Shown: piece after piece, positions 53,695 to 63,871 of the stretch | How the letters are laid out: each line of letters opens with the position of its first letter | How positions within the stretch are numbered: position 1 is the stretch's first letter | From: Terramyces sp. JEL0728 | Lineage: Eukaryota; Chytridiomycota; Chytridiomycetes; Rhizophydiales; Terramycetaceae | Reading direction: 5' to 3' | DNA length: 64,000 nucleotides | NCBI GenBank assembly: GCA_027603945.1 | Contig: JADIIU010000022.1 | Location: 1-64,000 of the forward strand | Notes under the pieces: generated by a model | The model's input: only the letters and a program-made list of their open reading frames with translations | Told to the model about the DNA's origin: nothing | The model's database searches: none | Made by a program: the position numbers and the translations under genes

Positions 53695-55012
53695 TTAACC
53701 AATTATTTTAATTAATTTTTCAATTACTAATGGGTTTGCCAAAACAGTGGCAGTGAGTACGATGGAAGCCAGGCCAATAAGCTACATTAGCAATATTTTA
53801 CCATGTAAGCAATGATATTATTTTGCTTTACTGGCGACTGCTCAACATTTCTCAATTTTTCAATAGATTTCTCTTGATCTTGGACTGTCTTTGTAAGTGC
53901 TTGAATCTGAATGGTGAGTTTATCATTCTTGCTTTTCTCTGAATTGAAATTAGATGTTAGCGAAGCCAGTTCCGTTTTCAGAGCATCAACTGCCACTTTA
54001 AGCTTTAGATTTTCTTGGTCTTTGCTTTCTGACTTGCTTTGGAGGGCAGATAATTGTGATTTTAGTTCGGCATTGATGTGTGCTAATTTATCTTCAAAAT
54101 CTTTGGTCAATTTTGCAAGCTCAGTTTGCAATTTCTACAATGAGGAGCAATTACTTTAATATCAGTGCCAGTTTCAGTTTTCAAGTCAGAGATACTTTTC
54201 TTTACATCTTCAGTGTAAGAGCGTATTTCGGTCTTGGTATCAACAGGCTCTTGCGGTCTGTATTCTTGATATGATTTCAAATCAATGTTGTGCTGATCAA
54301 CAACGTCCTTTAATGCCTCTAGTCTTTCGTTCATCTCTGTAATGGTTTTGGAGAAATCTGTAGGTGCATCCTCCTTTTTCTTTCCGACAGATAAAGCGGA
54401 TTTCTCGATATAGTCGAACGAAGATTGAATTTTCTTTAGCGTCTCTGCAGCTTCCAATGACATTGCTTTATCGTCCGCTATTATGGACAGCAATGCTTCA
54501 GGATCTGCTTTTGCTTTAAGGGTTGCTGTTGGGTTGACTGCGGAAGTAACCGGTGATACAGGAGCACCAAGTACAATCTCAACAGTGACATTTGCGGAAA
54601 CTTTGTTGTACAGCACAGAAATAAGTCAAGAAATACCTTTTCCCTCGTCGTCTTTAATATCAACTCCAAATTCCAGTAAATCTCCAGATCTAAGCGGTTT
54701 GAGTGCGCTCAACATTCCTTCTTCACTTAAGCGCTCTCCATTGACAAAAGTTCCATTGCTGGATTTTAAATCCTGAATCCACACAGAGTTTTTACTGAAA
54801 CTTAATTCCGCATGAACTCTAGAAAGTACTTTGGCATCAAAGTACCCATTTCCTGGCTCTGGTGATGTTTTTGCTGATAATTTCCGTCCGATTTTTTGTG
54901 GTGCGTTTTGCTTTACTACTATTCTTTTTTCAACAAACGAATCATTTATTGGCGATAATATCACTCTACTATTAAAAGATCTCTACATCGCTTGTCGGTT
55001 GTCTGCGCTCAT
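53695..55012 (-). CDS. Tail-anchored FHA coiled-coil protein (SLMAP/Far9-Far10-like)
   Basis: Introns of 21, 36, 20 and 20 nt are removed to give 406 aa. The first exon is only eight codons (MSADNRQA). The FHA domain carries QKIGRKLSAKTSPEPGNGYF, DAKVLSRVHAELSF, WIQDLKSSNGTFVNGERLSE and LLEFGVDIKDDEGKVSANVT, a pattern typical of SLMAP and yeast Far9/Far10/Vps64. A long coiled coil follows (residues about 180-370). The last exon adds AYMLIGLASIVLTATVLANP, a hydrophobic tail anchor, which only the final 20-nt intron joins in frame. SLMAP-type proteins belong to STRIPAK complexes and recruit Hippo-type kinases via phospho-threonine; MOB1 further on fits that network. Confidence 0.85.
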
Positions 55013-55141
55013 TTGTTGCTGCTTTCAAGTTTTCCAAGTTTTGTGATCGTTGCCAAGATCTTGCTTTGACTAGAAAAAATAATGATATTAATAAACTAAG
55101 ATTGAAAGTGTAAATGATTGGGCTAGGATTTTCTTGGATAT

Positions 55142-55228
55142 GCTGGACACCATCAGAACAGCTGTAGAGAGCTAGATACCATCAGAACAACTGTAGAGAG
55201 CTAGATACTATCAGAACAGCTGTAGTAT
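55142..55228. repeat. Tandem repeat, 29-bp period, three copies
   Basis: The unit containing ATCAGAACA(G/A)CTGTAGAGAG occurs three times with a period of 29 (ATCAGAAC begins at 55152, 55181, 55210), with single-base differences. It lies in the divergent spacer between the FHA gene and the LAMTOR3 gene. Confidence 0.85.
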
Positions 55229-55305
55229 AGCCTAGTAATTTAAACAACTGTGAGCCAATTCATCAAGCACTGTCAAGCAATTTCAAAAAGTTGGAAAATC
55301 TGGAA

Positions 55306-55671
55306 ATGCAAAATGAGACGCTGGAATTTGTTTTGAACAGGATTGAAAATCTGCTTTCTATATACATTACAGATAAGGATGGAGTAATGGTAATGAAAGC
55401 ATGCTCAACTGATATGCCAGCAAAGCTATTGGAACCATCGTTCACAGCTTCATTTTTGTTGTCGAGCGAGCAGCTAAGCAAGGTGAATTTGGGTGAAAAC
55501 AAATCTATTATATGCAGATTCGATGATTACGATATCGTTCAGTTCAAATATGATCAGCTTGTTTTGAATTTAATTGCGAAAAATGCAGCCAATATCGGAA
55601 TGATGCTTGCAGTTGGAAAAGAGTTGGAGGAATTTATGAATGTATTATCTAGAGAGCTAATAAACATATAA
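55306..55671 (+). CDS. Ragulator subunit LAMTOR3 (MP1)
   Basis: Intronless, 121 aa. A roadblock/LC7-type fold that matches LAMTOR3 along its whole length: YITDKDGVMVMKA, PSFTASFLLSSEQLSKVNLG, ENKSIICRFDDYDIVQFKYD and AKNAANIGMMLAVGKELEEF. In animals and fission yeast this protein pairs with LAMTOR2 on the lysosome or vacuole and supports Rag GTPases and TORC1. The ATG at 55306 gives the same N-terminal length as the human protein. The stop is only 8 nt from the stop of the convergent phosphoglycerate-mutase-like gene. Confidence 0.88.
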   Translation: MQNETLEFVLNRIENLLSIYITDKDGVMVMKACSTDMPAKLLEPSFTASFLLSSEQLSKVNLGENKSIICRFDDYDIVQFKYDQLVLNLIAKNAANIGMMLAVGKELEEFMNVLSRELINI

Positions 55672-55679
55672 CCGTATAT

Positions 55680-56202
55680 TTATTGGAAAGTGCAAATTTC
55701 ATGCTTGGTTTTGTAGGTTTGTTTTTTGTAATCTACAGCCCAGATCAAATCGTAGCGACTGTCTGGATAAACTGGTGCTGCACCACTGACAAAGTTAGCA
55801 GCAATACTGCCCAACTGGCCGTGCTCCCAAGCAACGAGGACTCTCTGGGCACCATTTTGAATGTTTGTTCTGATCAAGTCGGCAGCGCAGCTAATGTCAT
55901 CTCTATCACACTGGTCTTGAATGGTCAACCCCAGTGTCTGGGAAAGAGGGGTGATGGTTTCTTCTGCTCTGTGAGAGTGATTAATTGGGTTCTGGGCAAT
56001 CAAAGCGTCAGGGGAAGGATATTCAGGGCTATTACCGGCAAATACAGAAGTAGCAATACATTGCGCTCTTTGGTAACCTATTATTAGCTCATTTATCACC
56101 CTGTGCGCTCAAGTCTTCCCCACTGTTGGCATCTTGTTCCCCGTGGCGAATAAAGTAGATAGTTTGAGCGGCGACAGCAGACAGGAGAATAGAATACTTC
56201 AT
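55680..56202 (-). CDS. Secreted phosphoglycerate-mutase-like (histidine phosphatase) protein, copy 1
   Basis: A 22-nt intron is removed after LSAQ to give 166 aa. A hydrophobic N-terminus (MKYSILLSAVAAQTIYF) acts as signal peptide or anchor; IYFIRHGEQD holds the RHG catalytic motif of the histidine phosphatase superfamily. AEETITPLSQTLGL and VLVAWEHGQLGSIAANFV provide the second catalytic His (WEH). The family comprises mutases and many acid or sugar phosphatases; substrate unknown. Its paralog (56525-57022) lies just upstream in the same direction. This copy has an intron where the paralog is continuous (AQGYKRAD). Confidence 0.8.
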
Positions 56203-56524
56203 TGATGGGCGATAGATATCTGCCTGCTTTATAGTGCGAGGTCAGTGAAAGGCTGTATCGGCCTTTGGCCCTATGACACGCTTTGTGGTCCGGGACAGCT
56301 ATTTCCAAATGTGCGCAGAATAGGCAAAAGATATCGTGGGATATTCAGCTAACTGGATTTAGGATATTTCCCAACAGTTTACTTAAGCGAGCAGTTTCTA
56401 CCTCCAGCTTACAAAATTTTACGATAACCGTATGGCATATTACCATAACCGTATGGCTGGCTTTGGTATGCTTTTTTCGTAACTCAACGACATTTAGCCA
56501 CGCACACTTTATTCTATCAATCAT
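56203..56524. other. Spacer between the two histidine-phosphatase paralogs
   Basis: It holds the TATA box of copy 1 (56227-56233) and a small direct repeat: ATAACCGTATGGC occurs at 56424-56436 and 56445-56457. No gene seen. Confidence 0.5.
56227..56233 (-). promoter_or_regulatory. TATA box, histidine-phosphatase copy 1
   Basis: TATAAAG on the minus strand lies about 25-31 nt before the ATG at 56202, the same arrangement as in the paralog. Implies a 5' UTR of only a few nucleotides. Confidence 0.5.
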
Positions 56525-57022
56525 TTAGAACCCACAGTTTTCATATCGAGTCGTAAAAGTTTTGCTAGGCACGTCAACAACCCATACAATGTCAAAGTGG
56601 CTACCTGGGTATGTTGGGGAATCACCGTCGATAAAGCTGGCAGCAATATCGCCTAAAACCTGGTGTTCCCACGCCAACAAGATGACTTGGGATCCGTTTG
56701 AGATATCATTGTTGATCAAGTCAACTGCCCCTTGAACATCGTCTCTGTCTACTGAATCTTGAATGGAGAGTCCCAATGCTTGTGCCAAAGGAGTAACAGT
56801 TTCCTCTGATCTGCTAGAGTGCTGTGCGGGATCTTGGGCAATAATAGTATCAGGAGATTTGAATGCTGGGTGAGAACCGGCAAATACAGCCGATGCTAGA
56901 CAATCAGCTCTTTTATAGCCTTGTGCGTTCAAGTCACCACCGCTGCTCTTGTCCTTTTCGCCATGACGGATAAAGTAGATGGTTTGTGCAGCTACAGCAG
57001 ATAACAGGACTGAGAATTTCAT
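56525..57022 (-). CDS. Secreted phosphoglycerate-mutase-like (histidine phosphatase) protein, copy 2
   Basis: Intronless, 165 aa, paralog of the downstream gene. The signal-like N-terminus MKFSVLLSAVAAQ is nearly the same; IYFIRHGEKD is the catalytic RHG motif, SRSEETVTPLAQALGLSIQD and ILLAWEHQVLGDIAASF contain the other active-site residues. Conserved over the whole length but with many substitutions, so the duplication is not recent. Absence of the intron present in the neighbour suggests intron gain there or loss here. Probably exported; substrate unknown. Confidence 0.8.
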   Translation of the reverse strand: MKFSVLLSAVAAQTIYFIRHGEKDKSSGGDLNAQGYKRADCLASAVFAGSHPAFKSPDTIIAQDPAQHSSRSEETVTPLAQALGLSIQDSVDRDDVQGAVDLINNDISNGSQVILLAWEHQVLGDIAASFIDGDSPTYPGSHFDIVWVVDVPSKTFTTRYENCGF

Positions 57023-57823
57023 TGTATCTTACATTCCCCTTTGGAATTTATACCCACCAAGGTCAACAACGTTCTGAATGAGCCTCATGTATTGGTCTTT
57101 TTCTCCACGTTGTGCGAGGTGCCTGGGATTTTGACAATCACCTCGACACAGATATTATCTGTTGCATGAAAAGAAACTTGAAGATTCCGCTGCTAATTCG
57201 ATCTCCAATGAATTTTGTTGGTCCTAATATTTGATCGAGCAAGATTATTAACAAGCTGTACTGAATCCGGTGGTAAAACGTTTTCCCTTGAGTTGCACGG
57301 ATAGTTGCAGGAGCAAATCCTAGCTACTCATACACAAACACCTCATACCTTGAAACCAAAGCAAAGGCCAGCGAGCAGATTAACCCGCCTTGTTCCTGTA
57401 ATTTATATCAAAAATTGGATTTTTTATACTTATTCCATAAATGGATTGATCGTAGATTTACCAAGGAAAGAACCCCAAACGAGAAATTAACGATGCAAGC
57501 ATGCTCTTGAAGAACAGCGAACAGGTAATAATGCAGGTTTGGAATTAGAACAACTGGAAAGCATTTGAGAAATTTGAATTGGAAATGGAAAGCACCGAAA
57601 ACGTGCTTCCTATTTCAGAAAACGAATATACATTCAACTCATTGAGCTAGTGAAGTATATCAACTAGACGACAAAGGTTGAAATTGCGCTATAGTGTAAC
57701 GACAATAACTCTACTTTCTAAACATTTAATTATCAATATATAGGGATTATATTCCATAACAGCAATTTCCCGATACTTGTGAAAGCGCCTTCTTGCGGTT
57801 AATCGAATTTGTTTGCGCAAAAA
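57023..57823. other. Intergenic region, histidine phosphatase to PLC-X gene
   Basis: 801 nt. It holds the TATA box of copy 2 at its left end. One plus-strand open frame (57305-57490) has no recognisable features. Nothing else seen. Confidence 0.45.
57045..57052 (-). promoter_or_regulatory. TATA box, histidine-phosphatase copy 2
   Basis: TATAAATT on the minus strand lies about 23-30 nt before the ATG at 57022. The paralog has an equivalent box. Confidence 0.5.
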
Positions 57824-58744
57824 ATGCAAAGTCAACACCACTGGATGGCTCAATATCAACCCTCTTCAATTTTCAACCTGATATTACCAGGAACTCATAA
57901 TTCAGGAGCGTATACAGTTGACTCGCAATCATTTGCTCCCCTAACGCACACTTGGTGGTTGGGGTTTTTAGGGAGGCGTTTTGTTATTACTCAGACAAGG
58001 TCTATATATCAACAATTGCTGGATGGAATACGCTCGTTAGATTTAAGGATATCTCTTTTCAAAAACACGCCGTGGGTATCCCACACAGCTAAACTGCTGC
58101 CGCTAGAAACCGTTTTGCAAGACGTATGTCGTTTCGTGCTACATTATCCCACAGAGATTGTTGTAATCAGATTAAAAGGCGATTGGGGATATGAACCGTC
58201 TACATGGGACACTACAGTATCGTTATTTCAGGAGCTCTGTTCGGAATATTTACTCCCGGTTTCAGAGCGCGGACTAACAATAGCAGAAATGGTGTGCAAA
58301 CATTACAAAGTAATCTTATTTTCCGACGAGCTGTATAATTGCGGACTGCAAAATTGTTGGCCTATGGATACATGGTTGGTGGAAAAATGGCACGATACTC
58401 TGAATTTGTCGATATTAAAAGGAAAACTATTGAACGATATGACGACTGAAAATACTACAGGAAAGTTTGTAATGATAGGACCAATTCTAACACCGACAAC
58501 CACATTTATAAAGCACGTTTACTTTCGAATGCTGTGTTCTTGTGTGGTTGTTGCAAATGATGATGGTCCTGTTGAATGGACCGACCTTAAAGATATGGCG
58601 AATGATGCAAATGCGATTGCTCTAGAGTATATACAAAATTACAGAGCTCAAATCAATGTAAAAAATTTCAACATTTTCCATATGGATTTCCCGTCTGATG
58701 AATTAATAGCGTCAATTATATCTTTAAATACAACTTCTGTTTGA
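57824..58744 (+). CDS. PI-PLC X-domain protein (PLCXD-like)
   Basis: Intronless, 306 aa. The whole protein is a phosphatidylinositol-phospholipase C X domain without PH, EF, Y or C2 parts. ILPGTHNSGAY carries the first catalytic His, GIRSLDLRIS the Asp/Arg pair, and WVSHTAKLLPLETVLQDV the second His. YPTEIVVIRLKGDWG and VILFSDELY continue the barrel. PLCXD proteins hydrolyse phosphoinositides poorly or act as bacterial-type PI-PLCs. No signal peptide is seen, so it may be cytosolic. It converges with Rtt106 (55 nt gap). Confidence 0.88.
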   Translation: MQSQHHWMAQYQPSSIFNLILPGTHNSGAYTVDSQSFAPLTHTWWLGFLGRRFVITQTRSIYQQLLDGIRSLDLRISLFKNTPWVSHTAKLLPLETVLQDVCRFVLHYPTEIVVIRLKGDWGYEPSTWDTTVSLFQELCSEYLLPVSERGLTIAEMVCKHYKVILFSDELYNCGLQNCWPMDTWLVEKWHDTLNLSILKGKLLNDMTTENTTGKFVMIGPILTPTTTFIKHVYFRMLCSCVVVANDDGPVEWTDLKDMANDANAIALEYIQNYRAQINVKNFNIFHMDFPSDELIASIISLNTTSV

Positions 58745-58799
58745 TTATATTCAAGATTACTATATATTATCATTATGAGTATTCTTATATGGAAAGAAA

Positions 58800-59998
58800 T
58801 TACTCATCGAGCAATTCATCTTCTTCGTCGTCAACCTTTGCTTCAGACCGTTGGACCGTTGCAAACGGCATTCTATTCTTGCGCTGCTGCTCAATTGCGT
58901 CTAATTGTGCTTGCATACCCTTTGACACTTTCGGTTCATCTTCTTCAGTCTCTTGCTCCTGTTCTGAAGCTTCCCCTTCTACTTCAGAGTCAGAATTGAT
59001 ACTGATTGACCCATCCACCGACTCTTCCTATCATTAAATTCATTTACATCATTCTCTGACTCCTCCGACTCTCCTGATTCAGCATAATCTTCATCCTCTG
59101 ATTCCTCATGTTCCATAGGAGCTTTGTTTTCTCCAGGTACCTTTTCAGCCTCCCCTGCTTTGTGGTTAATCAAATTTATGAATTTAGCTACACCTAGCGA
59201 TTACAATCGGGCTACCATCATAAATTTCATAATCAATCATTGAAAATTCGGTTTGAGATTCGTCGGCACCAACGACAAGAATGTTGAATGTTCGACCTGT
59301 CACAGAAACAATTTCAATCGCGGAAATCTCATTGAATTCGAAAAACATTATTGGTTTCTTGATCCCAAAGAATAACCCTTGTGCAAAGAATACTAACATT
59401 CTAAATTAATCCAGATTTACCCTTCCTTTGCCTTCAAGAAACATTTTACCGCAACTTCAGTCTCAGGAAATAACTTTGGCAAAGGCTCAATGAATTCCAA
59501 CTTGTAAAATCTTTGAACCAGTTCCTGGACGATTTGCTTTGGCTTCAGTTTACCAAACTTTTGATCTCCAACTACTTTAAATTTGGTATCGACGTCTTCA
59601 AATCCAAACAAAATTGAATCTCCACCATCCTTGTGAACGAATACAACTGTCCAGTGCAATTTCGCTTTGTTTGGAGTTACAAAGCAAGCGACATGTTTCA
59701 AATCCTCCACTCTAATTGCAAAGTCTGTGCTTGATCCTATCGACAAGCAAATATTTTGATTGTAAAAAACAACTGAAGCCTTCTTTCTAATTGGCAATGT
59801 TACAGAAATATCAGAAATGGTTGCAAGAGGAGTTCCAAAGTTTTCGACTAATTTTGGCTTTTTGTGAACTTGATCCTGCGAAAAATGGCCTAATAATGCA
59901 CTGACTGTTGATAGAGTATCTGGGTATCGATCAATCATATCTTGCACCTGTCTTTTTAGGGTTGGTGGCAGACTTGTAAGTTGTGGATCTCCAGTCAT
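58800..59998 (-). CDS. Rtt106-type histone chaperone
   Basis: Introns of 20, 22 and 20 nt are removed to give 378 aa. N-terminal helical part (MTGDPQLTSLPPTLKRQVQD) is followed by a double-PH module: ISDISVTLPIRKKASVVFYN, KHVACFVTPNKAKLHWTVVF, then after the first intron GMLVFFAQGLFFGIKKPIMF and VTGRTFNILVVGAD with TEFSMIDYEIY. The C-terminus is long and acidic (EEESEDEDYAESGESEESE-like), ending DDEEDELLDE. This order is that of Rtt106, which binds H3-H4 (H3K56ac) for replication-coupled and silencing chromatin assembly. Pob3/SSRP1 would be longer. The second PH half is joined only by splicing GTAAATCTGGATTAATTTAG. Confidence 0.85.
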
Positions 59999-60127
59999 TT
60001 CAAGATTCCAAAAAATAAATTTCTCACATGTATTCCTTTCGATAAACGAATGTGATTGGTGCTTGTATATTCCTTAAATAGCGTAGTGATGTAATTCAGT
60101 CGCGTCCAAAAGTTCAACTTTACTCTG

Positions 60128-60793
60128 ATGTTGAACTTTTTTGGCTTTTACAATGTAAGATATCCTAATGTAGTCTGTGAAATTGCACCGGTCTAGTGTA
60201 GACGACCATAGGCTGCAGAATTTGGCAAAATCAACGTTGGGTTCAGCATCGCTTTCAAAGCTCGCAAAGTTGCCAAAGGGAGAAGATTTGAATGAATGGA
60301 TAGCAGTACATCTGGTTGATTTTTATAACCACTTGAACTTGCTTTTCGCAACCTGTCAAGAATGTACCAGAGAAAAGTGTCCGATAATGAATGCAGGGAA
60401 AAAATACGAATTCTACTGGTGCGACGGTGTAGAGTTCAAGCGACCAAGTACGAATAGTTAATTCTAGTCAAATTATCAGCTCCGGAATATATTGCGAATT
60501 TGCTGAATTGGGTTAAAGCTTATATAGATGACGAACAAGTATTTCCAACAGGTACAAGCCAGTTCCACAAAAAATTCATTCAGACTGCCAAGCAGATATC
60601 CAAGCGGCTGTGCAGAGTGTATGGGCATTTGTATTTATCGCACTTTGAAGAATTTGAAAAATACAGAGTTGAATCGGTGCTGAATACCAGCTTCAAACAC
60701 TTTTACTTTTTTGTTACAGAGTTTGAATTGGTTGCGGAAAAGGATTTAGAGTTCCTCAGGCCGTTGATTGCCAAGATAGAAAAAGTAGTGTAA
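60128..60793 (+). CDS. MOB1-type kinase activator
   Basis: Two introns (60155-60173, 19 nt; and 20 nt GTACGAATAGTTAATTCTAG) are removed to give 208 aa. The first exon is nine codons (MLNFFGFYN). The protein is a classic MOB: LGSASLSKLAKLPKGEDLNE, WIAVHLVDFYNHLNLLFATC, zinc ligands in CTREKCPIMNAG, YEFYWCDGVEFKRPIKLSAP, ISKRLCRVYGHLYLSHF (two His ligands) and LNTSFKHFYFFVTEFELV. MOB1 activates NDR/LATS kinases in mitotic exit and Hippo-type signalling. The second intron lies inside the conserved K-x-PIK-x-SAP block, which it makes continuous. Confidence 0.92.
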
Positions 60794-60826
60794 CCAATAC
60801 AATTGTTGACTATCCAAGTTTATTCT

Positions 60827-62475
60827 TTATTTGAACAACCTCTTTTCATAGTTGTATAATCCATGGACACCACCTTCGGCTTGCGCACTTGGTGTTCTCT
60901 TTTCAAATCTAACTTTGCCTTCAGCAACACCGCCTTGGAGCTCTGGGACATCTTTAACACCGATATCTTGGAAACCATGCTGGACACCAGTAACCAAGTA
61001 TCCCATGAATTTCTTCACGGTGCCTTTGTCAACAACGGATCCTGAGACACCCTGTGCGACTTTAACGCGGCCATCTTCAGAAAAGTAACGTTTGCCAGCA
61101 GCATCGCCAGTATCCATAGCTTCCAAAGAGCCCATACCACGATATCTCTTTAATCTTTGCCCTTCATGGTAAAAGTAGTCACCAGGAGACTCGGTTGTGC
61201 CTGCCAATAAACTACCCATCATAACAGCAGAAGCACCAAGAGCGACAGCTTTAATGATATGTCCAACATTGGAAATACCACCATCTGCAATGACCGGCAC
61301 ACCAAATTGTCTAGCATATTGAGCAACTCTAAATACAGCAGAGCCCTGTGGTCTACCACAAGCCATAACTTCTTGAGTAACTAGATTAGAAAAACCTTAC
61401 TGCATATGCTTCCAGATCCCATACCAACTTTGATGGCATCAGCGCCAGCCAGAATCAGAGACCTAGCTTGTTCTTCGGTGACTACATTTCCAGCAATTAC
61501 ATCAATTTGTGAATAAGTTTTCTTGATGTATTTGATCATGTTGATTTGGAAAAGCGAGTTTCCTTGACTGGAATCTAGTACAACAATATCCAATCCAGCT
61601 TCGACTAAGGCAGCCAATCTGATTTTGTCTTCTTCGTGAGTTGAAATGGCGGCAGCACACAATAATTGCTTGGAGGTTTTAGTTTTAGATGCTAGAGGAT
61701 AATCTCTAGCCTTGATTAAATCTGAACGAGCTAAAAGTGCTGTCAGGTTTCCATTTTCATCAACAATTGGCAACTTGCCTTGAATTACACAAAAAATACC
61801 TTTGCGAGAAGAAGACAAAATCTTGTTGGCTTCAGCGAGAGAGATTCCCTTCTTAGCAGTGACCAATTCTGTTACCATGATATCCTTGAGTTTGATATTG
61901 GCATCAGCATCGCTCTGCAAAAAGTCGATATCTCTGGAAGTAACCAATCCTAATAATTTGGATCCTAGTTTGCCATTTTCGGTAACGGGAATACCAGAAT
62001 ATCCAAACTTTTCTTTAATCTTCAACAAATCTAAAACAGTGTTGGTTGGACCCAAGCAAACTGGATCACTGATGAACCCATTTTCGAATTTCTAAATCAG
62101 AAAAGGATGTACCTTTACTTTGCGAACCATTTCCGCTTGGTCTGTGACTGGGCAATTGTGGTGAATTACACCCAATCCACCGTTTAATGCCATGTGAATA
62201 GCCATTTCAGATTCGGTGACAGTGTCCATAGGAGATGACAATAACGGGGTTTTAATCCTGAATCTTTTTGTAATTTGGGTTTCCAAGTTGACAATTGAAG
62301 CTGGAAAATCAATGTAGCCAGGGAGGATTAGGAAATCGTTATATGTCAATCCACCAGATATTTGCGCATCAAATAGTTGAGCACCGGTGAGGCCGTCACT
62401 GGTTGGTTTCTGGAGCAGCGCCAACAGCTCCTTGTTCTTTTGAGGGTCGCTAGATAAAATCAATTCAGCAGACAT
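60827..62475 (-). CDS. Inosine-5'-monophosphate dehydrogenase
   Basis: Introns of 21 and 20 nt are removed to give 535 aa. IMPDH oxidises IMP to XMP, the committed step to GTP. Visible: [46 protein letters not shown], two CBS motifs (about 120-245), [57 protein letters not shown] with the catalytic Cys, [40 protein letters not shown] including the flap Arg-Tyr, and [20 protein letters not shown]. The second intron (GTAAGGTTTTTCTAATCTAG) cuts the codon right after the active-site Cys. It converges with MOB1 (33 nt gap). Confidence 0.96.
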
Positions 62476-62578
62476 TGCAATAATTTAAACCAAAAAAAAT
62501 TTTCACTATTTTTCCCCTGTCCGCATGTGGCGCAGGAACGAGAACCTTAATAAGGGAATTTTCAGACAAAACCCCAAT

Positions 62579-63843
62579 TTATTCTTCAAAGTCATCACCA
62601 ATAAATTCACCCAATCGCTCGTGAATGTCAATCCACTCGCTCTTGTCAACCCCATGTTGCCCTTGCTCAAAATCTCGTCTCAATGCAGGATCAAAGTACA
62701 GCACATTGAAATCATGGATTTGCCGGGCATAATCCAAGCAACTGCCCAGCCCCGCATGCACTTCTTTGATTCCAAATTTCGGAAACCCTTTAAAATCTTG
62801 GAAGGGGTCAAACAATATCGATTTGGTCTTTGGCTGTGTCCCGCGATAAAGCGCGTAGCTATCATACTCCCCTTTCTTATCCAATGCCAAATCCCAGTTA
62901 TTAAATTCCATTCCCAATAGCTTTCCGATTCCCCCATAATAATTCAAGTCGATGCGTCTTGAATCGTTGAGCCTAGTTGGAAGACTAAGAGATTCGATTC
63001 CTAAAGCTACAATAGCGCTTTGTTGGTACAAGAAAGAAAAGTCTGCTTCTATTTCCCAATGATTAACTGTCGGTAGCTGTATAGGAATATATGTAGCTTG
63101 CTCTAATAGATTATCTAAAGCTAAAATCTTGTTCATATCTGTAATTGACTTTTGTTTCAGTGAATTATTCTTGTTTTGCTGCGATAAATTCATTATTACC
63201 GAAACGCCATAAACAAGGATACTCTTGCCGTACTCTTCTGCCAAAAGCGTTACTGTGCGGGACATTAAGCCGGAAAAGCCGTCATCCAAATCACTAAAAA
63301 TTTGAAACCCTTGAGAGGCATCACACTCTTCCATTTGTTTTCTAATGCAATCTTCTATTTCCAATTCCTACAGTCAACATGATTTACATGCTCTTGATCC
63401 ACCTCCTGATTAAAGTACTGAAATTTGTTTAATTCATCGCCAAGTGTAAATTGATGCAGTTGGTAAACGCTGTCTCTATCATAATACACCGTATTGAAAT
63501 CTGAAGCATATTCCGCACCATTTAACGATTTTGTATAATCTTTTTGTTCAGTTTCTTCTGAATCCAAATCACGAATGAATTCCGAAGTTGGATTCTCTTC
63601 TTGTTTAATTACTTGAACTTTTCCATCCCAGTTCACTTGTTGATCGCCAGATGGAGCATTGCCCACGGATTTGTTGTAGTCAATCATTAGTAATCGAGGA
63701 TAAAATTGATCTTTGAATTGCCTGTACAAAACCGAATCGTTGAATAAAGTCTGCTGCGTATAGTAATTCCCAATAATATTAAAGTAGTGAGTTGTAGCGA
63801 ATGAACTTTTATGTCCAAATGATAATGTAACAATTTCCCTCAT
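62579..63843 (-). CDS. Misato/Dml1-type tubulin-like protein
   Basis: A 20-nt intron (GTAAATCATGTTGACTGTAG) is removed to give 414 aa. The opening MREIVTLSFGHKSSFATTHY resembles the tubulin/FtsZ-like start of Misato and yeast Dml1, where GHxSNFVGTHFWN is typical; YPRLLMIDYNKSVG fits the next segment. DDGFSGLMSRTVTLLAEEYG and YIPIQLPTVNHWEIEADFSF, YQQSAIVALGIESLSLPTRL follow the DML1 tubulin part. The family acts in mitochondrial distribution and chromosome segregation. It is a full-length, though diverged, copy; GTP-binding glycines are not intact. Divergent spacing to the next gene is short. Confidence 0.85.
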
Positions 63844-63871
63844 TTTCAGAGATCAGAAAAATGTTTATTCT

